Positions 43,058-53,900 of a stretch of 64,000 bases of DNA are shown here, piece by piece. The translations under genes and the position numbers were made by a program. Position 1 is the first letter of the stretch, and the number at the start of each line of letters is the position of its first letter. This stretch comes from CAZAZQ01 sp964489705. Lineage in GTDB: Bacteria > Zixibacteria > MSB-5A5 > GN15 > FEB-12. Location: assembly GCA_964489705.1 (NCBI GenBank), contig CAZAZQ010000014.1, forward strand, positions 1 to 64,000, written 5' to 3'. The notes beneath the pieces are model-generated. The model searched no databases. It worked only from the letters and a program-made list of their open reading frames with translations, and was not told where the DNA came from.

Positions 43058-43658
43058 GAACATCAAACAGTTAGCGAGTCGGCACCCTTTTGTTCTGGCA
43101 TCCCGCTCACCCCGGCGCGTCGGTTTGCTCGAGGAGATGGGCATCACCTTTACTCAAATCATCCCCAACCTCGACGAGACCAAAAAACCGGATGAGCCCC
43201 CGTATCGCTACGCCCAACGACTTGCGGAGTGCAAAGCTCTGGCGATTGCCTCACAGGTAAATGATAACCACGTGATTTTAGGATGCGACACGATCGTCGT
43301 CCTGCAGGAACAGATACTCCAAAAACCCAGCTCCGAAGAAGATGCCTTTGCCATCCTCAGCCTTCTCTCCGGAAAACAGCACACCGTCTGCACGGCGCTG
43401 GCGCTGGCGAAAGCCGGAGAAATTCTCACTTCCGACTTCGAGCTGACCGATGTCTACTTCAACGTCATCACCCCCCAACAGATACGTGACTACATCGCCA
43501 CCAAGGAGCCGATGGACAAGGCGGGCGCCTACGGAATCCAAGGAATGGGGGCATTTTTAGTTGACAGAATCGCCGGTAACGTGGATAATGTCATTGGCTT
43601 GCCGCGAACCTTACTCGACACTCTCGCGCAGGAAGCCATGAAACGACTAACTGATTGA
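43047..43658 (+). CDS. maf: Maf-family nucleotide pyrophosphatase
   Basis: 203 residues from ATG 43047. Maf motifs: LASRSPRRVGLLEEMG, CDTIVV with catalytic Asp, and DKAGAYGIQGMGAFLVDRI. These enzymes hydrolyse non-canonical nucleoside triphosphates such as dTTP/UTP or modified bases. The ribosome site is weak because the start lies inside dtd, consistent with coupling. Confidence 0.94.
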   Translation: MNYKNIKQLASRHPFVLASRSPRRVGLLEEMGITFTQIIPNLDETKKPDEPPYRYAQRLAECKALAIASQVNDNHVILGCDTIVVLQEQILQKPSSEEDAFAILSLLSGKQHTVCTALALAKAGEILTSDFELTDVYFNVITPQQIRDYIATKEPMDKAGAYGIQGMGAFLVDRIAGNVDNVIGLPRTLLDTLAQEAMKRLTD

Positions 43659-43671
43659 CAATGAAGGAATT

Positions 43672-44745
43672 GTGAACGAATTACACATAAAAATCGGGAA
43701 GCTGCTCAAGGTGGAACGGGAACGGCAAGGTAAAACGCTGGAGGAGCTTTCCACCCAGCTCAAAATCACCGTTACCAACCTTGAACACATTGAGCAAGGC
43801 GACGCCAAAGCTCTCCCCTCGGAACTGTATTTCAACTTGTTCGCCAAATCCTATGCCGAAGCGCTGGGCATCGATTACACCGCCACGGTCGAAGCCATCA
43901 AAGAAGACCTCGGCGAACCGATAGAAACACCCACGCAAAGCAAAACAGGGAAAAAGAGCGAACCGGCTAAAGAAGCTTCCCGCCCCAAAGCGGAGCCTCA
44001 GGAACAACCGCAAGAGGAAAAGGAAGCTCGGAATTTTTGGCGCTACTTTGCCTTTTTATTCGGGGGGATTATCGTTATTTTCCTCATAGTCCTTGTCTTA
44101 TACAAGCTCTTCTCCTCTTCCGAAGAAACAAGTCATCCGGAGACAGCACCGCCGGAGACGACAACGGAAATAACCGAGCCCGCCGAATCCCCTTCCGAGG
44201 GAACTTCCCCCTACGCCAACTACAACTGGCAGACACCGTCTTACCACAAGCCGCAGGAAATGAGCTTAAGGCTCATCGCCAAACAAGAGACCTGGGCGAC
44301 GGTGCTGGCGGACGGCGACACTGCCGTGTTCCGTACTCTCACCCCCGGCAGGACATACAACGTCACCGCCAAATATCGCTTTCTGGTTTCCATTGCCTGG
44401 CCCTCACGGGTGACGGTTGAATTGAACGGCAAAACCGTCAACCTGAGAAACCCCGCTACCGGCAGAATTTCTCAAGTGGAAATAACGCAAGTAAACATCG
44501 ATTCCATCCTCAATGCGCCCCAACCGGCGCAAGGCAACCCGACCTTCCCAAAATTCAAACAGACTTCAACCGCTGCTCCTCAGCAATCCCAAACTTCTCC
44601 TGATACTTCCACTTCGACAACCACCACCCGGTTAACAACGCCGTCGACTTCCTCTCCCTCCTCCGCCGACAGCGGGAAGACGAGCCAACCGGGAAACAAT
44701 CCCAACGACGTACGAACGAACGATGGGCTTGATAATGAGCGTTAA
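43672..44745 (+). CDS. rodZ: RodZ-like cell-shape protein
   Basis: 357 residues, GTG start at 43672 with AAGGAATT before it. N-terminal HTH_25 domain (residues 5-75, LLKVERERQGKTLEELSTQL), an acidic/Gln linker, one membrane helix near residue 125 (YFAFLFGGIIVIFLIVLVLY), a Pro/Thr-rich periplasmic linker and a DUF4115 domain (LRLIAKQETWATVLADGDTA). RodZ links MreB to the wall-synthesis machinery. The tail is Ser/Thr-rich and low complexity. MreB is not in this window. Confidence 0.88.
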   Translation: MNELHIKIGKLLKVERERQGKTLEELSTQLKITVTNLEHIEQGDAKALPSELYFNLFAKSYAEALGIDYTATVEAIKEDLGEPIETPTQSKTGKKSEPAKEASRPKAEPQEQPQEEKEARNFWRYFAFLFGGIIVIFLIVLVLYKLFSSSEETSHPETAPPETTTEITEPAESPSEGTSPYANYNWQTPSYHKPQEMSLRLIAKQETWATVLADGDTAVFRTLTPGRTYNVTAKYRFLVSIAWPSRVTVELNGKTVNLRNPATGRISQVEITQVNIDSILNAPQPAQGNPTFPKFKQTSTAAPQQSQTSPDTSTSTTTTRLTTPSTSSPSSADSGKTSQPGNNPNDVRTNDGLDNER

Positions 44746-45316
44746 AAACTTCGTGGCGAGTGTAAAACTGAAACGTCGAAAAGAAACGATGCCGACGGAG
44801 CAATTTGAGTTTCCTTCCGTTTTGACCAAGCCGAAGCATGTGCTCGTCTGTCTGCCGAACAGTTTGCGGCAACTGACCGTCGTAAAGCAGTTTCTCCCCA
44901 CTTTGAGCGACCTCTTCCGTCCGGCGGAAATTACTCTGCTTTCCATGCCCGGCATCAAGATCGCCGACATCTTCCCACGGAAAGGATTCCGGATTCTCAC
45001 GCCGACCAGCGACCAAATGACCTGGTCGGGACTGGCGAAGAAAAGCTATATCAAGCTCCTTCAGGATAACAAATTCGATTTGGTGCTGGATCTCAATCTC
45101 GAGAACTCGCACTTCATCTCAAGCATCTTGCTTGGATTTCCCCATGCGGTGCGGATAGGCAGAGGGAACCACCTCGGCCGACCGTATTATAACCTTGAAA
45201 TAAAAACGAAATACTTGCGCGATGAACGCAATATCTACCGCTCTATGTTGGAGACGATACGCCTGTTGAAATCGGACCGGAGCGGCAAGACGACAACGTC
45301 GGAACAACACCCCTAA
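44723..45316 (+). CDS. Half-length GT9 (heptosyltransferase-like) protein
   Basis: 197 residues, overlapping rodZ by 23 bases (ATG 44735 is possible). It resembles only the N-terminal Rossmann half of glycosyltransferase family 9: KHVLVCLPNSLRQLTVVKQF at the first strand, FDLVLDLNLENSHFISSILL and AVRIGRGN as in ADP-heptose:LPS transferases. The C-terminal donor-binding half is missing and the next gene (smc) starts 23 bases later without room for it. Function cannot be the usual transferase alone; a binding or partner role is possible. Confidence 0.7.
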   Translation: MGLIMSVKNFVASVKLKRRKETMPTEQFEFPSVLTKPKHVLVCLPNSLRQLTVVKQFLPTLSDLFRPAEITLLSMPGIKIADIFPRKGFRILTPTSDQMTWSGLAKKSYIKLLQDNKFDLVLDLNLENSHFISSILLGFPHAVRIGRGNHLGRPYYNLEIKTKYLRDERNIYRSMLETIRLLKSDRSGKTTTSEQHP

Positions 45317-45338
45317 GTTAATCGGAGGTACGGTAACT

Positions 45339-48300
45339 GTGCATCTCAAGCGGCTGGAATTGTTAGGCTTCAAATCTTTCGCCAATAAAATTGCCATACA
45401 CTTTTCCCCCGGCATCACCGCCATCGTGGGACCAAACGGCTGCGGCAAAACCAATATCCTCGACGCCATTCGCTGGGTTTTGGGCGAACAAAAGGTCTCC
45501 CTCTTGCGGGGAAGCAAAATGGAGGAAGTCATTTTCAACGGCACCCGTGACGTGAAGCCGTTGGGCATGGCGGAAGTGACCATGACCCTCGTCAACGACC
45601 GGGGTGTCCTCCCCACCGAATACAACGAAGTCCAAATCACCCGCCGCTTATTCCGCAGCGGGGAATCAGAGTACCTGTTGAACAAAGTACCGTGCCGCTT
45701 GAAAGACATCACCGAGCTGTTTTTCGACACCGGCGTGGGAGCACACTCCTACTCGGTCATCCAGCAAGAGATGATTGAAGCGGTCATTTCGGACAAAGCC
45801 GAGGAGCGCCGGTTTCTCTTTGAAGAAGCGGCAGGAATCACCAAATACAAGCAGCGCAAAAAAGCCGCCCTCCGAAAACTCGAAGCGACCGAGCACGATT
45901 TCCTGCGGCTGAACGATATTTATGCGGAAGTGAAAACGCAGGTCAACTCATTGAAACGACAGCACCGTAAGGCGGAACGCTACCAAAAGATTGTCGACGA
46001 CATCAAAAACTGGGAGCTGTACCTTAATTCCAAGCGTCTGCAGGCAATTGAGTCGGAGAGGAAAGAACTGCAAACCAAGCTCAACAGTCTCATCGACCAA
46101 CGCCTCGACAAAGAAGGAGAGCAAGACCGGCTTTCCGCCCAGGTGGAAGCCGACCGGAAGGAACAAGTCGACTTGGAACGGGAATTGACGGCGGTCAGTA
46201 ACGAAGCGTACGAGATTTCCGAACAAGCCCATACCTTTGAGAAAGAGATTTCCATTCTGACCGAAAAGCGTTCTAACGCCAAGGCTCTCATCGAGCGCAA
46301 TGCTACGGAAATCCAGACTCTTCAGACACGGGAGAAGATACTCCAAGAGCAAACGGTGGAAATCGAAAACGAACTCAAACAGGCAAAAGAAGATTTGGCT
46401 GCCTTGACCGTTCGTTTGCAGGAAGCGGAAAAAGCGCAAGCGGAAGCCGACCGGCAACTGCTGAGCGCCCGCGCCGCCAAAGAACAAGAGAGCAAAAAGC
46501 TCATCGAGTTGGAAGGACGGCTTTCCTCCGGAAGAACGGAAGGGGAAGGTCTGCGGGAACAAGAAGAAGAACTCCGGCGGCAGTCTCAAGAGATAGAGAG
46601 CAAAATTGCGGAAAAAGAGGCGCTGCAGGGAAATCTGCGGGAAAAAGCCGCTGAGCTTGAGAAGAAGGTTACAGACCTTGCCGCCAAAAAAGAACAACTC
46701 GAAACGACTATCAACGAAACGACCCAACGCATCGAACAACTTATTGAACGGAATGAAACCCTCGCTCTGGAAATTTCCAACCTTACCGCTTCCATCGAAG
46801 CCAGCCAAGCCCGCTTGAATCTGCTGGAAGATATGATCGTTCACTACGAAGGATACGAATCCGGAGTGGTTGCCGCTATGGAAGTGCGGGAGCGTTTTCA
46901 CGACGGCTTGATCGGCACTGTGGCGGATGAGTTTGTCCCTGTCGAAGGGATGGAAACCGCCGTGGAGGCGGCACTGGGCGAGATGGCAGGATTTATCATC
47001 TGTAAAGACAGACGTACCGCCGAGGAAATCATTGCGTACTTGAAAGCGGAACGAAAAGGCAAAGTCGGGATTCTTGTCCCTGACAGCGGAACGTTGAACC
47101 CCGTTATGAAACGTCCCCACCTGACGATGCGGGAATTTGTCGGCTGGCTGGACAGCTTTATTTCAACCGACCCGGAACTTCGCCCCCTCATGGAAGCCAT
47201 CGTCGCCCGCACCGCCGTCTTCGAAGCGGGAACGGATCCGAGCCACATTTTGGAGCAACTCCCGTTCGGCTTTCAAGCCGTTTCCACCGACGGCGTCGTC
47301 TACGGCAAGAACGTCATTGCCGGCGGTTCCGACGACAAGTTCTCTCTCTTCCGCCGGAAAGAAAAAGTCGCCGAGCAACAGGAAACTATCCGGCGGCTCC
47401 AAGAAAAGCTCCAATCGGTTCAAGACGAAAAGAACAAAGTCACCGCCGACATCGCCGCCGCGCGTGCGGAATCATCCCGACTCACCGAGGAATTGGAAAC
47501 GTTGACCGAAGAGGTCACGGCGGCGAAAAATTCTTCCCAGGAGTTGGAGTACCAACGCCGCACCCTTGTGAACGAGTTGGAGCGACTGCGCAAAGAACAT
47601 CGAGGGTATCAAGAAAAGCTGGAAAAGATACGCTCCCGCCAGTACAGTTTGGGGTTGAATTTCAACCAGCTTGCTTCCGAAAAAGAAGACCTTGCCCGCA
47701 CTATGGACCAGATGGGCAAGCGACTGCAAGAGTATGAAAACGCCGCGGCAACCGCGCTGGAGCAAGTCTCCAAACTTCAAGTGGCCGTTGTGGAAATGCG
47801 CAGCAAGGTGGAGCAAATTGAGAGTAAACTCACTCATACTCACGAGCTGCGAAAAGAAATTGCGCACACCATCACGACCAAGCAGGAAGAAATCAACGCC
47901 GCCAAGGAAGATATCGACAGCTCCACCCAGAAAATAGCGGAACTGGAAAGCAGCCTCAAAGGAGCGTTCGAGCAGCGCTCCCAAGTCACCCACCGGCAGA
48001 ACAGCCTCCGCAGCGCCCAAGGAGAGCTCTTGAGCCGAATTACGACCAAGGAAAAACAGCTTAAAGAAATCCGAAGCAGTATCGACGCTCTCAATAATGA
48101 AATCCACCAGTTGGAGATCCGGCTGAACACCTTTGACTCCGAGGTGAAAGCCATCAGCGAACGGATCCGTGAGGAGTTCGAGGTGGATATTGCCACCGTC
48201 GAAGCGGAAAAGCCCGACGAAAAGATGAGCGACGAGGAAGCTCGCGAGCACTTGCAAAACCAAAAAGAAGCTCTAAAAAAATTCGGCGCTGTCAATTTGC

Positions 48301-49061
48301 TGGCATTGGAAGAATACGAAGCGGCACGAGAGCGAGAACAGTTTTTGAAAGAACAACTGGCAGACCTTACCAACGCCAAGACCGACCTCCAGACGACCAT
48401 CAACAAAATCAACCAGACCGCCAAGACGCTCTTTTTGGATACTTTTGAACAGGTACGGAAGAACTTCAAGAAATTGTTCGTTGAGCTGTTCCGCGGCGGT
48501 GAAGCCGATATCTTCCTCGCCGACCCGGACGACCCGCTCGAATCGCATATCGAAATCACCGCCCGCCCCGGCAAGAAGAAAATTTTCTCCATCAACCAGA
48601 TGTCGGGCGGCGAACGGGCGCTGACCGCTATCTCCTTGCTCTTCGCCCTCTACCTGGTAAAGCCGTCACCGTTTTGCATTCTGGACGAGATTGACGCTCC
48701 CCTCGACGATGCCAACTGCCGTCGTTTTCTGAAGATGCTCAACTCGTTTGCCGACTTGACGCAATTCATTATCATTACCCACAACAAGATAACGATGGAA
48801 GCGGCGGACAATCTTTACGGCGTGACGATGGAGCAGCCCGGCATTTCCAAGCTCGTGGCGGTGCGGTTTGCCGACGTGCGCCAAGACCGCGCCACCGGCG
48901 CTATTGAAATAGACACCCACGAGGAAGAAACTCTCGAGCCGGAGCCGGAGGTATTTCCTTCCTCTTCCTCGGAGGGATCCCCCGACCTTCCGGAAACGAT
49001 AATTGAACGAATGCACTCCCCTATCCAATCGGAAAACGATCCTGACCAAACCATCGAATGA
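45339..49061 (+). CDS. smc: Chromosome segregation protein SMC
   Basis: 1240 residues, GTG start with GGAGGTACGGTAACT before it. Full SMC layout: N-terminal head with Walker A VGPNGCGKTN, long coiled coil, hinge (about residues 505-660), second coiled coil and C-terminal head with signature MSGGERALTAI and Walker B CILDEIDAPLDDAN. It condenses and segregates DNA with ScpA/B. The last 70 residues are Glu/Ser/Pro-rich and variable. Confidence 0.97.
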   Translation: MHLKRLELLGFKSFANKIAIHFSPGITAIVGPNGCGKTNILDAIRWVLGEQKVSLLRGSKMEEVIFNGTRDVKPLGMAEVTMTLVNDRGVLPTEYNEVQITRRLFRSGESEYLLNKVPCRLKDITELFFDTGVGAHSYSVIQQEMIEAVISDKAEERRFLFEEAAGITKYKQRKKAALRKLEATEHDFLRLNDIYAEVKTQVNSLKRQHRKAERYQKIVDDIKNWELYLNSKRLQAIESERKELQTKLNSLIDQRLDKEGEQDRLSAQVEADRKEQVDLERELTAVSNEAYEISEQAHTFEKEISILTEKRSNAKALIERNATEIQTLQTREKILQEQTVEIENELKQAKEDLAALTVRLQEAEKAQAEADRQLLSARAAKEQESKKLIELEGRLSSGRTEGEGLREQEEELRRQSQEIESKIAEKEALQGNLREKAAELEKKVTDLAAKKEQLETTINETTQRIEQLIERNETLALEISNLTASIEASQARLNLLEDMIVHYEGYESGVVAAMEVRERFHDGLIGTVADEFVPVEGMETAVEAALGEMAGFIICKDRRTAEEIIAYLKAERKGKVGILVPDSGTLNPVMKRPHLTMREFVGWLDSFISTDPELRPLMEAIVARTAVFEAGTDPSHILEQLPFGFQAVSTDGVVYGKNVIAGGSDDKFSLFRRKEKVAEQQETIRRLQEKLQSVQDEKNKVTADIAAARAESSRLTEELETLTEEVTAAKNSSQELEYQRRTLVNELERLRKEHRGYQEKLEKIRSRQYSLGLNFNQLASEKEDLARTMDQMGKRLQEYENAAATALEQVSKLQVAVVEMRSKVEQIESKLTHTHELRKEIAHTITTKQEEINAAKEDIDSSTQKIAELESSLKGAFEQRSQVTHRQNSLRSAQGELLSRITTKEKQLKEIRSSIDALNNEIHQLEIRLNTFDSEVKAISERIREEFEVDIATVEAEKPDEKMSDEEAREHLQNQKEALKKFGAVNLLALEEYEAAREREQFLKEQLADLTNAKTDLQTTINKINQTAKTLFLDTFEQVRKNFKKLFVELFRGGEADIFLADPDDPLESHIEITARPGKKKIFSINQMSGGERALTAISLLFALYLVKPSPFCILDEIDAPLDDANCRRFLKMLNSFADLTQFIIITHNKITMEAADNLYGVTMEQPGISKLVAVRFADVRQDRATGAIEIDTHEEETLEPEPEVFPSSSSEGSPDLPETIIERMHSPIQSENDPDQTIE

Positions 49062-49074
49062 GTAGTTGACAGCC

Positions 49075-49989
49075 ATGTTCAAGCCGTTTGAAAAACTCAA
49101 ACAGTCGTTGAAAAAGACCCGACAGAACATCGTCGGGAAGATAACCCAAGTCGTCAGCCGTCGGAAAATCGACGACGAATTGTTGGAAGAGATAGAAGAG
49201 ATTCTCATCGAAGCCGATATCGGCGTCAAAGCAACGATGAAACTCATTGAGACGCTCAAAGAAAAAGCCAAAGAGCACAAACTCACCGAAGGGGAACAAG
49301 TCGTCTCTCTTCTCAAAGAAGAAATCGCTTCCCTCCTGGCACGACCCGACGGCGCTTCTTCACCGCCTGAGGACAAGAAACCGGTCGTCTGGTTGATTGT
49401 CGGCGTCAACGGGACGGGAAAGACGACGACTATCGGCAAGCTTGCTACCCGTTTCTCCGCCGAAGGAAAGAAAGTCATCATTGCCGCCTGCGACACCTTC
49501 CGAGCGGCGGCGGTCGACCAGATCGCCATCTGGGCGGAGCGCAGCAACGTTGATATTGTCAAATCGTCGGAAGGCTCCGATCCGGCGGCGGTAGCATACG
49601 ACGCCGCCAAGGCGGCGGAAGCGCGGGGGGCGGACATTCTCTTGATAGATACCGCCGGGCGGCTTCACACGAAGTCAAATCTGATGGAAGAACTGAAAAA
49701 AATAAAACGGGTCACCCACAAAGCCCTCCCCGATTCGCCAATTTACAGTAAGCTCATCGTGGACGGCTCCTCGGGACAAAACGTCATTTCTCAGGTGAAC
49801 ATTTTCAATGAAGCCGTGGGCTGCGACGGCATTATTATCACCAAGCTCGACGGTACCGCCAAGGGAGGCATCATCGTCGCCGTCGCCGAGGAGCTGGGGA
49901 TTCCGGTGGACTATATCGGGCTGGGTGAGGGGATAGACGACCTGCAACCGTTCGATCCCAAACAATTCACCGAGGCACTTTTTTCATGA
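49075..49989 (+). CDS. ftsY: Signal recognition particle receptor FtsY
   Basis: 304 residues from ATG 49075 (a TTG nine bases earlier is possible). N-terminal basic helix for membrane contact, N domain, then G domain with GVNGTGKTTTIGKLA, DTFRAAAVDQ, DTAGRLHTKSNLM and TKLDGTAKGG. It is short, lacking the long acidic A domain of E. coli FtsY. It receives SRP-ribosome complexes at the inner membrane. Confidence 0.97.
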   Translation: MFKPFEKLKQSLKKTRQNIVGKITQVVSRRKIDDELLEEIEEILIEADIGVKATMKLIETLKEKAKEHKLTEGEQVVSLLKEEIASLLARPDGASSPPEDKKPVVWLIVGVNGTGKTTTIGKLATRFSAEGKKVIIAACDTFRAAAVDQIAIWAERSNVDIVKSSEGSDPAAVAYDAAKAAEARGADILLIDTAGRLHTKSNLMEELKKIKRVTHKALPDSPIYSKLIVDGSSGQNVISQVNIFNEAVGCDGIIITKLDGTAKGGIIVAVAEELGIPVDYIGLGEGIDDLQPFDPKQFTEALFS

Positions 49990-50387
49990 TACGCGAATTT
50001 ACCGTCAAGACCACTACCCGTGAAGAAATGATTAACATTACCTCCTACGCTCAAGAAGCGGTCTCCGAAAGCGAACACGACAGCGGGTTGGTCTTTTGTT
50101 TTGTCCCCCATACCACGGCGGCAATTACCATCAATGAAGATGCCGACCCGGATGTTCGGCGGGATATCCTTTACAAGCTGCACAAAGAAATACCTCTCGT
50201 CGACGGGTACCATCATGCGGAAGGCAACTCCGATGCCCATATCAAAGCCTCCCTCATCGGCTCCTCCGTCCTTATCGCCTTCGAGAAAAAGCAACTCGTG
50301 CTGGGACGATGGCAGGGGATTTTCTTCTGTGAGTTCGACGGTCCCCGGCGGCGCAAACTTATCGTGAAGGTGGGTGCCTTTGCTTAA
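49986..50387 (+). CDS. yjbQ: YjbQ-family (UPF0047) protein
   Basis: 133 residues, ATG overlapping the ftsY stop (ATGA). Conserved UPF0047 motifs: VPHTTAAITINEDADPDV, GNSDAHIKASLIGSS and LGRWQGIFFCEFDGPR. Some members have weak thiamine-phosphate synthase activity; the true role is uncertain. Confidence 0.94.
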   Translation: MIREFTVKTTTREEMINITSYAQEAVSESEHDSGLVFCFVPHTTAAITINEDADPDVRRDILYKLHKEIPLVDGYHHAEGNSDAHIKASLIGSSVLIAFEKKQLVLGRWQGIFFCEFDGPRRRKLIVKVGAFA

Positions 50388-50850
50388 CGTCCGTCTCATC
50401 GCCGTCGGAAAAAATAAAGAGAACTGGATTGACGAGGGCTGTCGTCATTATCAAAAACTGCTTTCCCGCTATGCGGCAATCGACTGGAAGTTCCTCCCTG
50501 TCCGCCACAGCCGCTCGTTGTCTCCGACGGAAATCAAACGGAAGGAAGCTCAGCTTTTGCGAAAAGAATTTTCCGCTGGCGCCTACCAAATAGCCTTGGA
50601 CATTAACGGGAAAAAACTCGATAGCCTCGCTTTTGCCCGCCTGTTGGAGTCGCTCTTGGTCAGCGGCAAGGGAACCCTTGAAATCATCATCGGCGGTGCG
50701 TACGGCATCGACGAGAGCATTCTCAAAGAAGTACCGCTGACACTCTCCCTCTCCCCTCTTACTTTCTCGCATCAGTTAGTGCGTCTGGTCTTTTTGGAAC
50801 AGTTGTACCGCGCTTTTTCCATTCTCCACGGCACCGACTATCACAAGTAG
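50380..50850 (+). CDS. rlmH: 23S rRNA pseudouridine-1915 N3-methyltransferase
   Basis: 156 residues from TTG 50380 (MLNVRLIAVGKNKENWIDEG), favoured by AAGGTGGG upstream; GTG 50374 is the alternative. SPOUT fold with SAM-binding IIIGGAYGIDESI and C-terminal LTFSHQLVRLVFLEQLYRAF. It overlaps yjbQ and ends the dtd-to-rlmH operon just before a terminator. Confidence 0.95.
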   Translation: MLNVRLIAVGKNKENWIDEGCRHYQKLLSRYAAIDWKFLPVRHSRSLSPTEIKRKEAQLLRKEFSAGAYQIALDINGKKLDSLAFARLLESLLVSGKGTLEIIIGGAYGIDESILKEVPLTLSLSPLTFSHQLVRLVFLEQLYRAFSILHGTDYHK

Positions 50851-50945
50851 CGGAAGAGCACATTTCTCCATTCAAAGAAGCAAGAAACCGCGTAATGAAA
50901 CAGTGCCGGAGCAGTGCTTTGGATCGATAGGTATATCCTCCATGT

Positions 50946-50977
50946 AAAAAGCGCCCATCTACGGACAGGCGCTTTTT
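50946..50977. terminator. Bidirectional rho-independent terminator
   Basis: AAAAAGCGCC (50946-50955), 12-base loop, GGCGCTTTTT (50968-50977). It serves rlmH on the plus strand and the giant surface-protein gene on the minus strand, whose stops lie on either side. Confidence 0.8.
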
Positions 50978-50995
50978 AGGAGGAAAGAGAGGGAG

Positions 50996-53900
50996 TTATT
51001 TCAAAAGAACCATTTTCCTGGTTGCACTATAGTCCGCCGCCTTGAGGCGGTAGAGATAGACTCCGGAAGCGACCGGTCGGCCGGTATCCGAACGTCCGTC
51101 CCACACCACCGAGACCGAACCGGCATCATCGGCTCCGGTATACCGCCGCACAATGTTCCCGGTGATGTTGTAAATTTCCAGTTGCCACTCACAGGCGTGC
51201 GGCAAGGTGAAGCTGATAGTCGTCGACGGATTGAACGGGTTCGGATAGTTCTGGTGCAAGGTAAACGCCTCGGGCAATTCGGTGGTTTTCTGAACCACGG
51301 AATACGGCCGTCCCTGATAATCGACTATCTCGGAATGTACCAAGGTGAGGTGACCGGAACCGCTATAGGGGATCTCCACCAGTCGGTTGGCACCGGCAGG
51401 GATATAATGCGTGCCGATATTGTACACCAGTATTCTCAGTTCGTCGCCGTCCCGCGACCACATCAGATCCATATCCTGCGCGCCGACACCGAGACGCGGT
51501 TCTCCGAGCTCGAGGCTGCTGTCGACCCGGTAGATGAAGTACGCCGCTCCGATAGTACTCACCGCTTCGGTATTCAGCACCATCGTCCGCTCAGGAGTCA
51601 TTACGGTTTGTAACGTCACCGGCTTGTCATACGGCACAACTTTCGGTACCGGATCGGCATCGCCGATGATAATCCGAATCAAGTAGACCAAGTCACCTAC
51701 GGTCAGAGTCAAACCGTCGGCATTGATATCCGTAGCGGCAATCTGCCCGTCGACATTGATGCGGAATGCTCCCAACCCGTAAATGAAGTAGTTGGTAAAG
51801 ACTACCGCATCACTGATTTCATAGGCAATACCGTTGAGGTTGATATCGCCGCGGGCGTCGATCGACTCAGGCGGAATAACACAAATGCCGCCGTTGATGA
51901 ATTCGATACAGCGCATCGGACCGGGTTTGCCGTCTCCGCCGCCGCCCAGACAGTCATCGGGGGTACCCATCCCGACGGGACGAGAGCTCTCCGGGAAGTT
52001 GACGTCATCTTCTTCATCCCAAAGAAGCTGCCCTTCGATACCGTAGATGCGCAAATCCATATAGAGGTCATAGCCGCTCGGGTCGGAGAAGCTGTTGTCC
52101 CCGCACTGGCGCCAGAGGAAATTCAACGGGAGGAACAAACCGCCGAGGTTTTGGTCGTTGGAAATCAAGAACTGCATCCTCACCAACACGCCGTTAGGCG
52201 TCAAAGTCGAATCCGGCGGGTGCTGAGCGCCGTTGTTGGTTTCCGCCAATCCGACCAACTGCAGCAGACCGGGAAGCTCCGAATCCAAGTGGTAGAAGAA
52301 GTACTCCCAACCGTCGATAGCCGTCCCGTCAATGGTCGCCGCTCCGAACGCCAACACGGACGGGTCATAGGTCATGAACAAGTTGAAGCCGCCGATCGGG
52401 TCGTTCGTTTCAATCATCAGCTTGACTTCTTGGTATACCCCCACAACAGTACACTCGCCGCCGTCAATGGTCAACCGGACGCAGACGTCACAATCTTCCT
52501 TCTCCCGCACTTCCACGGAGAAGGTATCGGTAATCGTATGGCAACCGTCGGTAGCTTCGATACAGAATTGATAGACCCCAAACGTATCGGGGAGGAAACA
52601 GACCTCACCGCTGTCGAGTGATACCAGCGAGAGTTCCCCTGCCCCGCACGTCATTTGTAGCAGCACGGGCGACTCTACATCGTCGGCAAAAATACCGTCG
52701 ATGCAGATTTGATCGGTATCGTCCGCACACCGCTCGAAGGTCTGGAATTCGGGAACCGTCAAGGTAAGCATTTGGTCTTCCCGCACCGTCAAGGTCGTAT
52801 ATGCCGTGTCGGCGGAACATTCGTTGGCGGCGATAATTTCTATCTCATAGGTTCCCCCTTCATCGACCGGCACACAGACTTGCCCGTCGGCATAGGAGCC
52901 GTCCGGCAAAACAGTCACGTCGGACACGTCACCGGTAATCTCGACCGGGAAGCAGAACGTTATCGGCTCCGCCAAGCACAGCAAAGTATCTATCTGTCCG
53001 GGGGAGGTGATAACAGGCGGCACCGCCATGTTGATGTCGATAGTAAGTTCACAGGTATCGGCACCGCAAGGACTGGCAGCGATAATAGTAATGTTCTTCA
53101 CTCCGCTGGTCTCGGCATAGAGGCAGACTTCGTTGGTGGCGTAATTGTAGCTTCCTTCCGGAAGAATCGTCACCTCGGCATCGCCGGGGGTAATCGCCAC
53201 CATGGTGCAAACGGTATCGGGTTCACACAGCATAAATTGGGGAGTGTTTTGCGGGCAGAAGATTTTCGCTGCCCCACCGGAATTGACCGCCACCCGGACG
53301 GTATCCGCTCCCACGGCACCGCAGTCGTCCGTTGCCGTCAGGATGATGTCATACGTCCCGAAATCCGGGGGCGTGAAACATACCATGGTGTCACGGATAG
53401 CGCCCAAAGAGGTGGTAATCTCAGCAATGTTATTATCGGCATCTTGCACCGCAAACGGCACGCATATCTCTTCCACTTCGCACACTGTCACGGAGGTATC
53501 TTGAGCCGTCACCACCGGCGGGCTGTTGAAGTTCGTCGTGACCGTGAAGGAACAGGTGTCAGCGCCGCAATCGCTGGCGGCAATCATGGTGATGACTTGT
53601 TCGCCGCCGGAGAGCACCGGCACACAGACCATTCCATCACTTAAAAACGCCGGAGCCGTAACATTTACCGTCGCAGCACTCGGCGAAACGGTATACTCAA
53701 AGCAGAGCGTATCCGCTTCGCATACCTCAATCGTGGTATCATTCGGGCAGGTAATAGCTACCGCTTCGGCGATATCAACATTGACCGTAACCAAACAGGT
53801 GTCACTATTGCAAGCTGCATCGCCGATAACCTCAACCCGGTACGTTCCGCTCGTATCGGCGGTAAAGCAGAGGGTGTTGTTTTCCCAGGTTCCAAAGTTG

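Noticed and set aside
45948..47120. 390-codon minus-strand frame opposite smc
   Set aside because: Phe/Leu-rich antisense shadow of coiled-coil codons; no start signal.
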